Below, in pieces: positions 36,037 through 44,993 of a DNA stretch of 64,000 bases. Within the stretch, counting starts at the first letter, position 1, and every line of letters begins with the position of its first letter. The translations under genes were made by a program, and so were the position numbers. This DNA comes from Dama dama (Eukaryota > Chordata > Mammalia > Artiodactyla > Cervidae). The DNA lies in contig NC_083701.1 of assembly GCF_033118175.1 (NCBI RefSeq), positions 14,899,501-14,963,500 on the forward strand, in the 5' to 3' direction. The notes under the pieces are model-generated. The model was given only the letters and a program-made list of their open reading frames with translations. It was not told the DNA's origin and did no database searches.

Positions 36037-37061
36037 TAAGTGGTGCTGAGAACACCACACAGCTACATGCAAAAGAATGAAACTAGAACACTTCCTAACA
36101 CCATACACAAAAATAAACTCAAAATAGATTAAGGACTTAAATGTAAGGCTGGAAACTATAAAACTCTTAGAGGAAAACATAGGCAGTAGGTCAAAGAGTG
36201 TATGTCATCAGAAAGATCCTCTTTGACCCATCTCCTGGAATAATGGAAATAAAAACAAAAATAAACAAATGGAACCTAATTAGACTTAGAAGCCTTTGCA
36301 CAGCAAAGGAAATAATAAACAAGGTTAAAAGACAACCCTCAGAATGGGAGAAAATATTGCAAAAAAAAACAAGTATTATTCTCCAGAATATATAAGCAGC
36401 TCATATAGCTCAATATTAGGAAAACAGTCCAATCAAAAAAATGGGCAGAATACCTAAACAGACATTTCTCTAAAGAAGACATACAGATGGCAAATAAACA
36501 CATGAAAAAATGCTCAACATTACTAATTTTTAGAGAATTGCCTATCAAAACTACAATGAAGTATCAGCTCACACCAGTCAGAATGGCCACCGTCAAAAAC
36601 TCTACAAGCAATAAATGCTGGAGAGGATGTGGAGAAAAGGGAACCCTCTTGCACTGTTGGTGGGAATGAGCCATTATGGAGAACAATATGGAGATTCCTT
36701 AAAAAACCAGCAATAAATCTACCATATGACCCAGCAACCCCTCTATTAGGCACATACCCTGAGAAAACTGTGACTGAAAAAGACACATGTACCCAAACAT
36801 TCATAGCAGCATTCTTTACAATAGCCAGGACGTGGAGTCAACCTGGATGTTCATCAACAGGTGAATGGATAAAGTTGTGGTACATATATACAATGGACTG
36901 TTACTCAACTGTAAAAAAAGAACAAATTTGAATCAGTTCTAGCAAGGGAGACTAGGGAGGAAGGGGCTATATGTATACTTAAGGCTGATTTGCATTGTTG
37001 TATGGCAGAAACCAACACAGCATTGTAAAAATTAAAAATAAATAAATAAATTGAAAAAAAA
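36037..37061 (+). mobile_element. L1, ORF2 C-terminus with shortened 3'UTR
   Basis: Degraded frames keep the ORF2 C-terminal Cys-rich motif ('NKCWRGCGEKGTLLHCWWE', near 36,610-36,669) and the terminal blocks 'LPYDPATPLLGTYPEKT' and 'LWYIYTMDCYSTVKKEQI'. About 300 bases of 3'UTR present in the copy at 4.7-5.05 kb are missing at about 36,940. Imperfect TSDs (atcctattagg near 36,026; atcctgttagg near 37,063) bracket it, inside the retrovirus. Confidence 0.85.
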
Positions 37062-37065
37062 GATC

Positions 37066-37400
37066 CTGTTAGGATCCTCAGTTTGAAGTCCACTGTTGGA
37101 ATAGCCTTCCAATTGTGTGGAATTCTGAATTATTTCTTTAATTGTTAAACATGAACCCAAGTACCTGATAAGGTCTCTTTCAATGAGGTCAAGAACAGTA
37201 ATTTGCCTCTGATGTCTCTTGTGGGAGATGAAATATCCTGGTAAAGATCATAAAGAGGTGGTTTAGGAAAACATCTTGGAAAGGTAACCATAATCCACTG
37301 GTGAAAGGACTGTTTATAAGAGTCCATTGCAATATTTTGCCATATCACAGTGCAATAAGGTGGAGTCTAATATTGGATGTAAAATCCCCAAATGCATGGA
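37066..37400 (-). pseudogene. ERV1 pol: integrase C-terminal remnant
   Basis: The minus strand reads 'SLKETLSGTWVHV', a stop, then 'FRIPHNWKAIPTVDFKLR'. This resembles the end of class I retroviral integrase, a tryptophan and 'WVHVSQLKK'-like block followed by a 'PTGDLKL'-like block. In an active virus this domain helps integrate viral DNA. Here it has internal stops and is separated from the RT by an L1 insertion and further loss. Confidence 0.55.
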
Positions 37401-37522
37401 CCTTCACATTACCAATTTATAGGAAAATAACTGATGTGTCCCTGAAGAAGTGGCCGTAAGAACTAGTAGGAGTACCTTTGGCCAAGGGAGTTTTAAGTTT
37501 TCTAAAAGTTTTGCTAATTTTA

Positions 37523-37872
37523 TTTATTTCCACTATTTTATCTTCTACCTCACTTATCCTATCTTCTGTCTCTGTTATTCTACTCTTGGTTCCCTCCAGA
37601 GTGTTTTTGATCTCATTCATTGCATTATTCACTTTTAATTGGCTCTTTTTTATTTCTTCTAGGTCTTTATTAAACATTTCTTGCATCTTTTCAATCTTTG
37701 TCTCCAGGCTATTTATCTGTAACTCCATTTTGTTTTCAAGATTTTGGATCATTTTTATTATCATTATTCTAAATTCTTTTTCAGGTAGATTCCCTATCTC
37801 CTCCTCTTTTGTTTGACTTGGTGGGCATTTTTCATGTTCCTTTACCTGTTGGGTATTTCTCTGCCTTTTCAT
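37523..37872 (-). pseudogene. L1 ORF1 N-terminal fragment
   Basis: About 117 codons start at 37,872 with 'MKRQRNTQQVKEHEKCPPSQ'. They continue into a heptad-rich coiled coil (residues about 30-117, including 'LENKMELQINSLETKIEKM'). L1 ORF1 protein is the RNA-binding chaperone that trimerises through this coiled coil. The RNA-recognition and C-terminal domains are missing. The frame runs on for about 35 codons into retroviral flank before a stop, so any product would be a truncated hybrid with only the trimerising part. Confidence 0.9.
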
Positions 37873-39179
37873 CTTGTTTAGATTGCTGTGTCTGGAGTGG
37901 GCTTTTTGTATTCTGGAGGTCTGTGGTTCCTTTTTATTGTGGAGGTTTTTCCCCAGTGGGTGGGGTAAGACGATTGGCTTGTCAAGGTTTCCTGTTTAGG
38001 AAAGTTTGCGTCAGTGTTCTGGTGCGTGGAACTTGATTTCTTCTCTCTGGAGAGCAATGGAGTGCCTAGTAACGAGTTTTGAGATGGGTCTATGTGTTAG
38101 GTGTCACCTTGGGCAGCCTGTATGTTGACGTTCAGGGCTATGTTCCTGCGTTGCTGGAGAATTTGCTTGGTATGTCTTGCTCTAAAACTTATTGGCTCTT
38201 GGGTGGTGGTTGGTTTCAGTGTAGGTATGGAGGCTTTTGGACGGTCACTTATTACTTAAAGTTCCATGTAGTCAGGAGTTTTCTGGTGTTCTCAGGTTTT
38301 GGGCTTAAGTCTCCTGCCTCTGGATTTCAGTTTTATTCTTCCTGTAGTCTCAGGACTTCTCCAACTACACAGCACTGATAATAAAACTTCTAGGTTAATG
38401 GCAAAAAGATTCTCCCCCGTTAGGGACACCCAGAGAGGTTCACAGAGTTACATGAAGAAGAGGAGAGGGAGGAGGGAGATAGTGTTGAGCAGGAGGAGAA
38501 AAAGGGGGACTCAAGAGGAGAGAGACAGATCTACGCAGTTGTCTGTTCCCAGAGTGTTCTCCGTAGCCCAGACACCCACCAAGATTCACAGAATTGGATT
38601 GGGAAGAGAAGGGGAAAGGAGGAAATAGAGGTATTCTGAGGTAGAAAACAGAGAGTCAAGATTGGGAGAGAATAATCAACACACTCCTGAATAAAAATGG
38701 GAACTGAATATTGGATTCTTAAATGTTCACAATTTATATCATATATTGAAAAACAAAAATTAAAAATCTAGAGTAGAGATTAGACTCTTAAAAATACTAT
38801 ATTAAAAACAAAAACCAAAACACACACCAAAAAAAATTTTTTTAATATATATGAAGTTCAGTTTAAAAAAATAGGGCTTCTCTTTTTTTTTTTTTTTTTG
38901 GTAAGGTTATAGTGTATTGAAAATGACAATTAAGGAGTAGTAGAGGAGTACTAGAGGACTTTAAAAGAAATAAGAGAAAAAGAAAAATAGAAAATAGAAG
39001 AGAAAAAGGAGAAAAAAAGAAAAAAAAAAAAAAGAATTTTCCCTAATTAAAAATCGTAAAAATCTATGAAAATGAAAGTTAAGGAGTGATGGAGTAATAG
39101 GGAATTTTAAAGGAAAATAAAAGAGAAAAAATTAAAAAAAAATTTTTTTTTTAATTTAAAAAAAAAAAGTAAAAATATA

Positions 39180-40484
39180 TCTAGGAATTTCTCTGGAGCT
39201 GTTGCGGTCAGTGTCAGTTCAGCTCAGTTTCAGATAGCTCCTCGTTCCAGCTTACACTTCTCGATATCTACAGGCCTCTTCCGGTGTAGTCGGTGTTTTC
39301 TACAGGGATTTTAATCTGTTGCACCGCTCTGTACTGAAGCGGTTCCCTTTGTTTGTTTGGCTTCTGTTTGCCGGTCTCTTCAGAGCCTCATTTCCGCCCT
39401 GACACAGGCGGGCAGAGGTGGACTCTTATTCAGGTAGCTAGTTCTGTCGCGCTGCGGAGAGGGGCTGGCGCTGCCGGGAGGGGCTGGCGCTGCTCTCTCC
39501 GTCTGCGCCGCTCAGGATCCCGGCTGCTCTATATGGAGCACGCCACGGGCTGCGCGCAGCTCCAGCCCTCGGGTGTTCCACAAAAGCACGGAACAAAAGG
39601 CTGCGTCCGCTCTTGTGCCTTCCCCGTCTGAGCGGTCCAGGCAGCCAGGAGCTTGACAGGCGCACTCTCTCCGGGTGCGGCGCACCCGCTCCCTTCCACG
39701 GTCCCAGTCTCGGTTTCCACCGGAGCCAGTCGGGTGCGCGCGCCTTCTGCCCTCCGCGTCCCCAGCCCCAGTCCCCGCCCGCGCCGGTCAGGTGCCTGCG
39801 TCCTGTGTCTCGCGGCGACCTGCTCCCACCTCCGGCGGGTCCGGGCCCGTCTGCAGTCTGCGAGCCCCTCTCCGGACTCTCTCGGTACCCCCGTTCCGTG
39901 AACGGCCGGCAGCGTGCTCGGGCCGGTTAATTTTCTCTCTCTTCCCTGCTCTCCCACAGTTCAAGTTGGCAACTCACAGAAGCTCCCTCCGATTGTCCTC
40001 AGGGCACTCAGGCCCGGACCCTCCCCCAAGCAATGCCGCCCGCTCCTCTCCGTGCCGCCCCCACTTGCTGGTGGCGGATGCGGGTGTCTGGGGCACTTTT
40101 CTGCTGAGAGTTGCTTTTGGGCACCTAATCTGTGTGTTTTATTTATTGTTTCCCTCCCAGTCAGGTTGTCCTCCTAGATTCAAACACTTCCCCCAGGCCC
40201 GCCAGTGCGAGGGTTTCCCGGTGTCTGGAAACGTCCTCTAAAGACTCGCTTCCCGGGACGGACCTCCGTCCTTAGCTCTTTTGTCTCACTTTTTATCTTT
40301 TATATTTTGTCCTACCTCCTTTCGAAGACAATGGGCTGCTTTTCTGGGCGCCTGATGACCTCAGCTAGCGATCAGAAGTTGTTTTGTGAAGTTTGCTCTG
40401 CGTTCAGATATTCTTTTGATGAATTCGTAGGGGAGAAAGGGGTCTCCCCGTCCTACTCCTCCGCCATCTTGGCTCCTCCTTTTC
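39180..40484 (-). promoter_or_regulatory. L1 5'UTR promoter, CpG-rich, with YY1-type motif
   Basis: This is the most GC- and CpG-rich stretch of the window (densest about 39,440-40,240, with runs such as 'gggtgcgcgcgcc'). The 5' edge carries 'ccgccatcttgg' at 40,461-40,472, which reads 'ccaagatggcgg' in sense, the YY1-type site that sets L1 start sites in other mammals. Sense transcription would run leftward. High CpG retention suggests a young insertion. Open frames on either strand here are by-products of GC richness. Confidence 0.75.
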
Positions 40485-40989
40485 AAGTTTTGCTAATTTT
40501 AATTTAATGGTTGGCATTGACCTTTTTATCCTTTTCAGAAGACTGTGGATAATAAGTCAAACAGTATCACTTTCAAATAAGAGGAAATGTCTTACAGAAT
40601 TATTTTATAATGTTTTCTGTTAAGTGTGTGCCCTGAATAAGTTGATATAAAAGCTGGATGTTCCAGGTTAAAAACACAAGATCAAGCAGATTTTTACTGG
40701 TGCTAAGGGCTATAGCCTTTCAACAAGGAAACGTTGAACAACCAGGCAAAGGTGACACTATGGTTTAAAAAAAGAAAAAAGAAAAGATTTTTAATGATTT
40801 GCGTGAAACTGGGATAAACTCTAAGGGCTTGTCCAGATTACTCATGCACAACTAGATGGGATAGCTTTTTTGTACTTAGGGGTGCCTAAGGAAGAAGCCT
40901 GAAGAGGTGTCTTTAGGTTACAGGAGGTCTGATCATGTTTGGGTGTCCAAATCACAGGGTCTCTTAGCTGAAGACTTAGTTAATTCATA

Positions 40990-41660
40990 ATGAAATGTTA
41001 CAGTCGCAGAAAAATTTGGCATCCGTTGTCTGCAGTATCCAGTTAAACCTAGAAGTCCTCTCAGTTGTCATCTTGAAAGAGGTCTAGGGTAAGTTTGCAG
41101 AGTCTTTGCTCTCACAGGAGAGAGTGTTTTCCCTTCTCAGATAGAGCACTTCTTATCCAATGGACCATGTTGTGGAATATTCATGATTTATCTTTTGAAA
41201 CAACATATTCCTTTTCTGATAAGACTGAGAGTAAGTGCTAAATTAAATCTTTTTTAACAAACGTCCTTGTTCTCAGAACGAAGTAGAAAATTATCTACAT
41301 GTTATATCAAAACTGAATCACAGGGGAAATTTAGACCTTACAAATCTTGAATGAAGACTGGAAAATTGGAAGGGGTTTCAGTGCTCAAGACATGACTGCC
41401 CAAGTATATTGTTGTCCTCCTCAGATGAAGACAAAAAGATATCGACTCTCTTGACCTAGAGGCACACTAGAAAAGGCAAGGAAACTGTCGCAAGTGGCTT
41501 TAGGCAGAATAGTTCATAAGATGATGTTTGAGTTAGGTACTACAGAGGAAGAAACAATAATGGTTTTGTTAATACCCTGAATTGTTGAACAAATTGGTAT
41601 CTTCATCTATTTGGTTTCTTTACTGGCAGGATGAAAGTGTTATAAGGGTTCCTGCAAAGT
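40990..41660 (-). pseudogene. ERV1 pol: reverse transcriptase remnant
   Basis: Minus-strand frames, broken by stops, keep RT landmarks in the right order: 'NPYNTFILPVKKPN' (near 41,640), a 'SSVPLGQESRYLF' block (near 41,450), the catalytic region read as 'HVDNF' where active enzymes have a YVDD-type box (near 41,290), and 'GLLGLTGYCRQ' in the connection region (near 41,035-41,065). In the family this enzyme copies viral RNA into DNA. The second catalytic Asp is replaced and multiple stops are present, so it is inactive. Confidence 0.72.
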
Positions 41661-41884
41661 TTGAGGAGACTTTTGGATAAAGGCTTTCAAAGATAGATCT
41701 GAGCCCTTATTACACGTCCAGCAGCAAAGAATATTGGGAAAGTTTGAGTAATGGTTTGGTAGAATCTAGCTGATCTTAAATAAGTTCTGCTCCACTTATT
41801 CTGTTTAAATTCCAATGTTGGAAATTTTATCCCAGAAAGTGTCAGGAATGGTGTCAAGATCTTTATCAGGAATGTGTATTAAAT

Positions 41885-42180
41885 ATCATGGAGGACACAG
41901 TATGGGAAGGAAACAGCGAGACAAACAGAGAAAGTAGCATCAACATGTATACACTACAATGTGTGAAATAGATAGCTGATGAGAAATTGCCATATAACAC
42001 AGGGAGCCCAGCCAGGTGTTCTGTGATGACCTAGAGGGGCAGGATGTGGACGAGGGGAGGGAGGCTCAAGGGTGAGGGGATATATATATATAATTACAGC
42101 TGATCTGCATTGTTGTATGGCAGAGACCAATACAACATCATAAAGCAATTTTTCTCCAATTAAAAAATAATTTTAAAAAA
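41885..42180 (+). mobile_element. Ruminant L1 3' end
   Basis: 'agcatcaacatgtatacact', 'tgccatataacacagggagc', 'gctgatctgcattgttgtat' and an A-rich end are typical. It is a short 5'-truncated insertion in the ERV. Confidence 0.85.
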
Positions 42181-42676
42181 TAAATATGGAGAAAGCAATG
42201 GTATATCCAGAACAGACACAACTTGATTATGAATAAAGTCCTCTGAAATCTCAAGAATTAGTTCTGACGTGCATTTAATATTACAAACCCATTTGCAAAG
42301 TAAATATCCTCATATTAAATTTGCAAGTGTGGCATCAGAGCAGGAATTAAGTTTTTCAGTCAGGGACACAAGGGTTAACTTAAGGGATGGGAGTTAAATA
42401 TCTATAGATTATTTAAAATACCTACTACCTGTGTGGTATGCTTACTCCAAAGAAGAGGTTAAACAGTGGTGACAGGATTTACAGAGAGAAAGTAGTACCT
42501 ACATCTACCAGGAATTAATGAGGCTGACCAATTATATTTATAATTCACCTTGTGTATTTAAAAGTAAGACAGAATATTGGATGCATCTTTCTTCCTCAGA
42601 GGACCCTGACTGATCTGGAATTGAAAGATTTTTTGTTTGTTTCCATTTTTGTTCTGTAATATGGGATAATTTTTTC

Positions 42677-42716
42677 CAAAATCCCTTCTTTTTACAATAC
42701 CTGCAAGTGCCCATAG
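42677..42716 (-). pseudogene. ERV1 gag: nucleocapsid zinc-knuckle remnant
   Basis: The minus strand reads 'GTCRYCKKKGFWKKLSH', a CCHC knuckle in which the zinc-binding His and last Cys are replaced by Phe and Ser. It lies upstream of pol in the expected gag position. In the family the knuckle binds viral RNA; this one could not hold zinc. Confidence 0.55.
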
Positions 42717-43221
42717 CAACAGGTAGCTGTTTAGGGTGTGGGCTATTTAGCTATTTTATCATTAGAGCCACACGTTTATTTCGAGTTTTGTCTCATTTTT
42801 ATTCTAAAGCCCTTTCACAGTGTTATGCCAGATGTTTTAATTCAGATAAAGAGGCTATTTCCCACCCCAATTTCTTTGAATTAGAGACCATAGGTCTCCT
42901 TATGAAAAATGCCGCTTTTAGACAATGTACCATAAAAGAGTAACACAAATGCAGTGAAAAGCAAAGAAGAGTATGACTTGATTTCATCAAGGATACCAAA
43001 CAAATGAGAAATGCAACAAAACCTGGGTACCAAACTGAGAATAAATAACGAAGGAACTCAGCATAAAGGGAATGGGGTTCGGACAGGTGCTCACTTACCA
43101 TGACATTGTGGGCTTGACAAGCGGGGAGGGGCAAGGCACAGAGGGCCCACACTGAGTTGAAGACTGGAGTCCATGGTGACGGTCTGTGCAAACTGTATCT
43201 TGGTCGAACTTCTAAGAAATC

Positions 43222-43290
43222 TATGGAAACAAGTGAAGATTGATCAAATGAAAACAAGCAAATATATTTATTCAGAGTTCATAATTTGAG
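43222..43290 (-). repeat. 5' LTR end (R/U5 part) of the ERV
   Basis: The complement of an AATAAA signal lies in 'aaatatatttattcagag'. It aligns with the 35,210-35,290 site. A minus-strand TATA-like 'tatataaaaa' near 43,600 fits an LTR promoter about 340 bases upstream. The LTR's outer edge is not resolved. Confidence 0.5.
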
Positions 43291-44010
43291 TTTGGCAGAA
43301 ACTCAAATGCATGCACAGTAGGGGGAAACCTCTGGAGTGGGAAAAAAGGAAGGCTTCAGCTGTGCCCTAATTGGAGGCTGTTGGCATGCAGAAGTTGGAA
43401 GCAGGTTAACTAGAAGTGGGTCAGACTATATGATTTCTTAGGAATACATATTTGGCTTTCTATGGTTGATCCTAAGTTAGAAGAGGGGACAAAATTTAGG
43501 CAAGCTGAAAATTATTCCCCAGGTCCTAATTTGGAGCTAATGTTGAAATTGTGGTTGGTGTCTTGGGCTGGTTATGATAAAGGTTCTCTGTCAGAGTTCT
43601 GTTTTTATATATGGTCTGGCCATGGCTGAGTTTTTTTTAAGATACGATTAAATTGGTGATGTTGTCTGCAGCATGTTTACCACTTCTCCAATAAGGGCAT
43701 AGACGACCTAAATGTTTCACCAGACTTCCTTAGTGATTCAGACAGCAGCTTGTCAAGGAAGAAATCAAGCCATGCATGGTCTGCAGAAGTAATGAATCCT
43801 TCTGAGCTTGTAACAAGTCCTCACACTTGAGCTTGCAGGGGCTCCTCAGATCCTAGGAGCAAACACCAGCTACAAGGCAAACTCAAGAGTCCAATAAGGA
43901 TCTGGTAGTCAGGTTTTAATTCTCAGTGACTCCAAGTCAAGGAGGAGGGAATAGAGTTAAAAGCTTAGTTTGGAGGCTAAGGTTAGTTTGCAGCCAGATA
44001 TTCAAGGAAA

Positions 44011-44214
44011 GTGGAAGAACTGAAAATTGGTAAGGATCGACAATCTGTGCGAGGTAACAGATCCAAATCCACTGTACAAGTAGACATCACAACTGATTTA
44101 TCCACAGTGGGAGAGGAGCCAATTAAGCCTCCACCAGACAAGATAGAGCCTTTGCATGTCCATCAGTCACCTGCAATTTGCAAAGTGGTGCAGAAAATAG
44201 CTCAAAGACAATGA
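44011..44214 (+). other. Unassigned 68-codon open stretch
   Basis: The frame, after an upstream TAG near 43,984, has a balanced composition ('GNRSKSTVQVDITTDLSTVG', 'KPPPDKIEPLHVHQSP'), unlike the low-complexity chance frames around it. It starts without an ATG and ends at TGA. I do not recognise the protein. It could be an antisense frame of the retroviral 5' region, a scrap of a processed pseudogene, or chance. Confidence 0.2.
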
Positions 44215-44446
44215 ACAGCATCAGAATCTGGTAACTCAGAAGGCTGAGCATGGTGTCCCATGGAAACACAGAATTTCTCTCTACTGTCTCTTTCCTCCTG
44301 TTGATCAAAAACTATCTCAACAAGAGATTATTCTTCATCACAGAATAAAGCCAGTTTCATTAGTGTGGCCTGGTTATTTACATAGATGCAGCAAGAATGA
44401 CAATTTACCGTATAGTTCTCAAATTTGCTTTGCTGAAGATTTTTTG

Positions 44447-44485
44447 CAGTCGGACACAACTGAGTGACTAAGCACAGCACAGCAA
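44447..44485 (+). mobile_element. Bov-tA SINE 3' tail scrap
   Basis: 'gcagtcggacacaactgagt' and 'gactaagcacagcacagc' make a 39 base SINE end that abuts a BovB piece directly. Confidence 0.8.
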
Positions 44486-44993
44486 CACTCTGCATGTAAA
44501 TTAAATGAGCAGGGTGACAATATACAGCCTTAACATACACGTTTCCCAATTTTGAACCCAGTCCATTGTTCCATGTACAGTTCTAACTATTGCTTCTTGA
44601 CCTGCATACAGGTTTCTCGGGAAGCCGATAAGGTGGTCTGGTATTCCCATCTCTTTAAGAATTTTTTCAGTTTGCTGTGATCCACACGGTCAAAGACTTT
44701 AGTGTAGTTGATGAAGCAGAAGGTGTTTTTCTGGAATTCCCTTGCTTTTTCTATGATCCAGCAGAAGTTGGCAATTTGATCTCTGGTTCCTCTGCCTTTT
44801 CCAAATCCAGCTTGTGCATCTGGAAGTTCTCAGTTCACATACTGTTGAAGCATAGCTTGAAGGATTTTAAACATTACCTTTGCTAGCCTGTGAAATGAAC
44901 ACAGTTGTGCAACAGTTTGAATATTCTTTGGCATTGACCCTTCTTTGGGATTGGAATGAAAACTGACCTTTTCCAGTTCTGTGTCCACTGCTA
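44486..44993 (-). mobile_element. BovB LINE internal fragment (RT region), reverse
   Basis: It is collinear with 11,365-11,870 of the near-full BovB: 'gacctgcatacaggtttctc', 'ggtggtctggtattcccatc', 'gatctctggttcctctgcc' and 'ccttctttgggattggaatg'. Both ends are missing and there is no (CTGAA)n tail, so it is not a simple 5'-truncated insertion. Confidence 0.92.

Larger units (their letters stand above)
37523..40484 (-). mobile_element. L1 with intact 5' end but truncated in ORF1, 17 bp TSD
   Basis: The minus strand begins at 40,484 with the L1 5' start (an A/G leader, then 'gagccaagatggcgg' holding a YY1-type site). It runs through a CpG-rich promoter (40,470-39,180), an A/T- and purine-rich 5'UTR and the ORF1 start at 37,872, and stops after about 117 ORF1 codons. 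A perfect 17 bp TSD, aagttttgctaatttta, flanks it at 37,506-37,522 and 40,485-40,501. The truncation therefore happened during insertion and is not a later deletion. No poly(A) tract is present at its 3' edge. Confidence 0.93.
35210..44330 (-). mobile_element. Decayed class I endogenous retrovirus (ERV1) with nested L1s
   Basis: On the minus strand the retroviral order is preserved from right to left: an LTR end near 43,222-43,290, a nucleocapsid zinc-knuckle remnant (42,677-42,716), pol reverse transcriptase (41,660-40,990), the integrase C-terminus (37,400-37,066), and a second LTR end near 35,210-35,290. The pol wording is of the gammaretrovirus-like class. Stops, frameshifts and deletions are everywhere, the catalytic box is altered, and no env is recognisable. 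Three L1 insertions (36,037-37,061; 37,523-40,484; 41,885-42,180) add over 4 kb. The outer right boundary is uncertain. Confidence 0.68.

Noticed and set aside
39353..40241. Several overlapping open frames on both strands, up to 188 codons, that could be taken for a GC-rich gene or a CpG-island first exon
   Set aside because: They lie entirely in the L1 5'UTR promoter of the 37.5-40.5 kb element. The proteins are Pro/Arg/Ser-rich translation of GC-rich DNA, the longest frame starts at GTG, and no domain is visible.
42823..43257. 144-codon minus-strand frame upstream of the gag remnant, considered as a gag matrix domain or a leader protein
   Set aside because: It begins inside the LTR end, lacks any matrix or capsid motif, and shows no myristoylation-type start. 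It is most likely non-coding leader.
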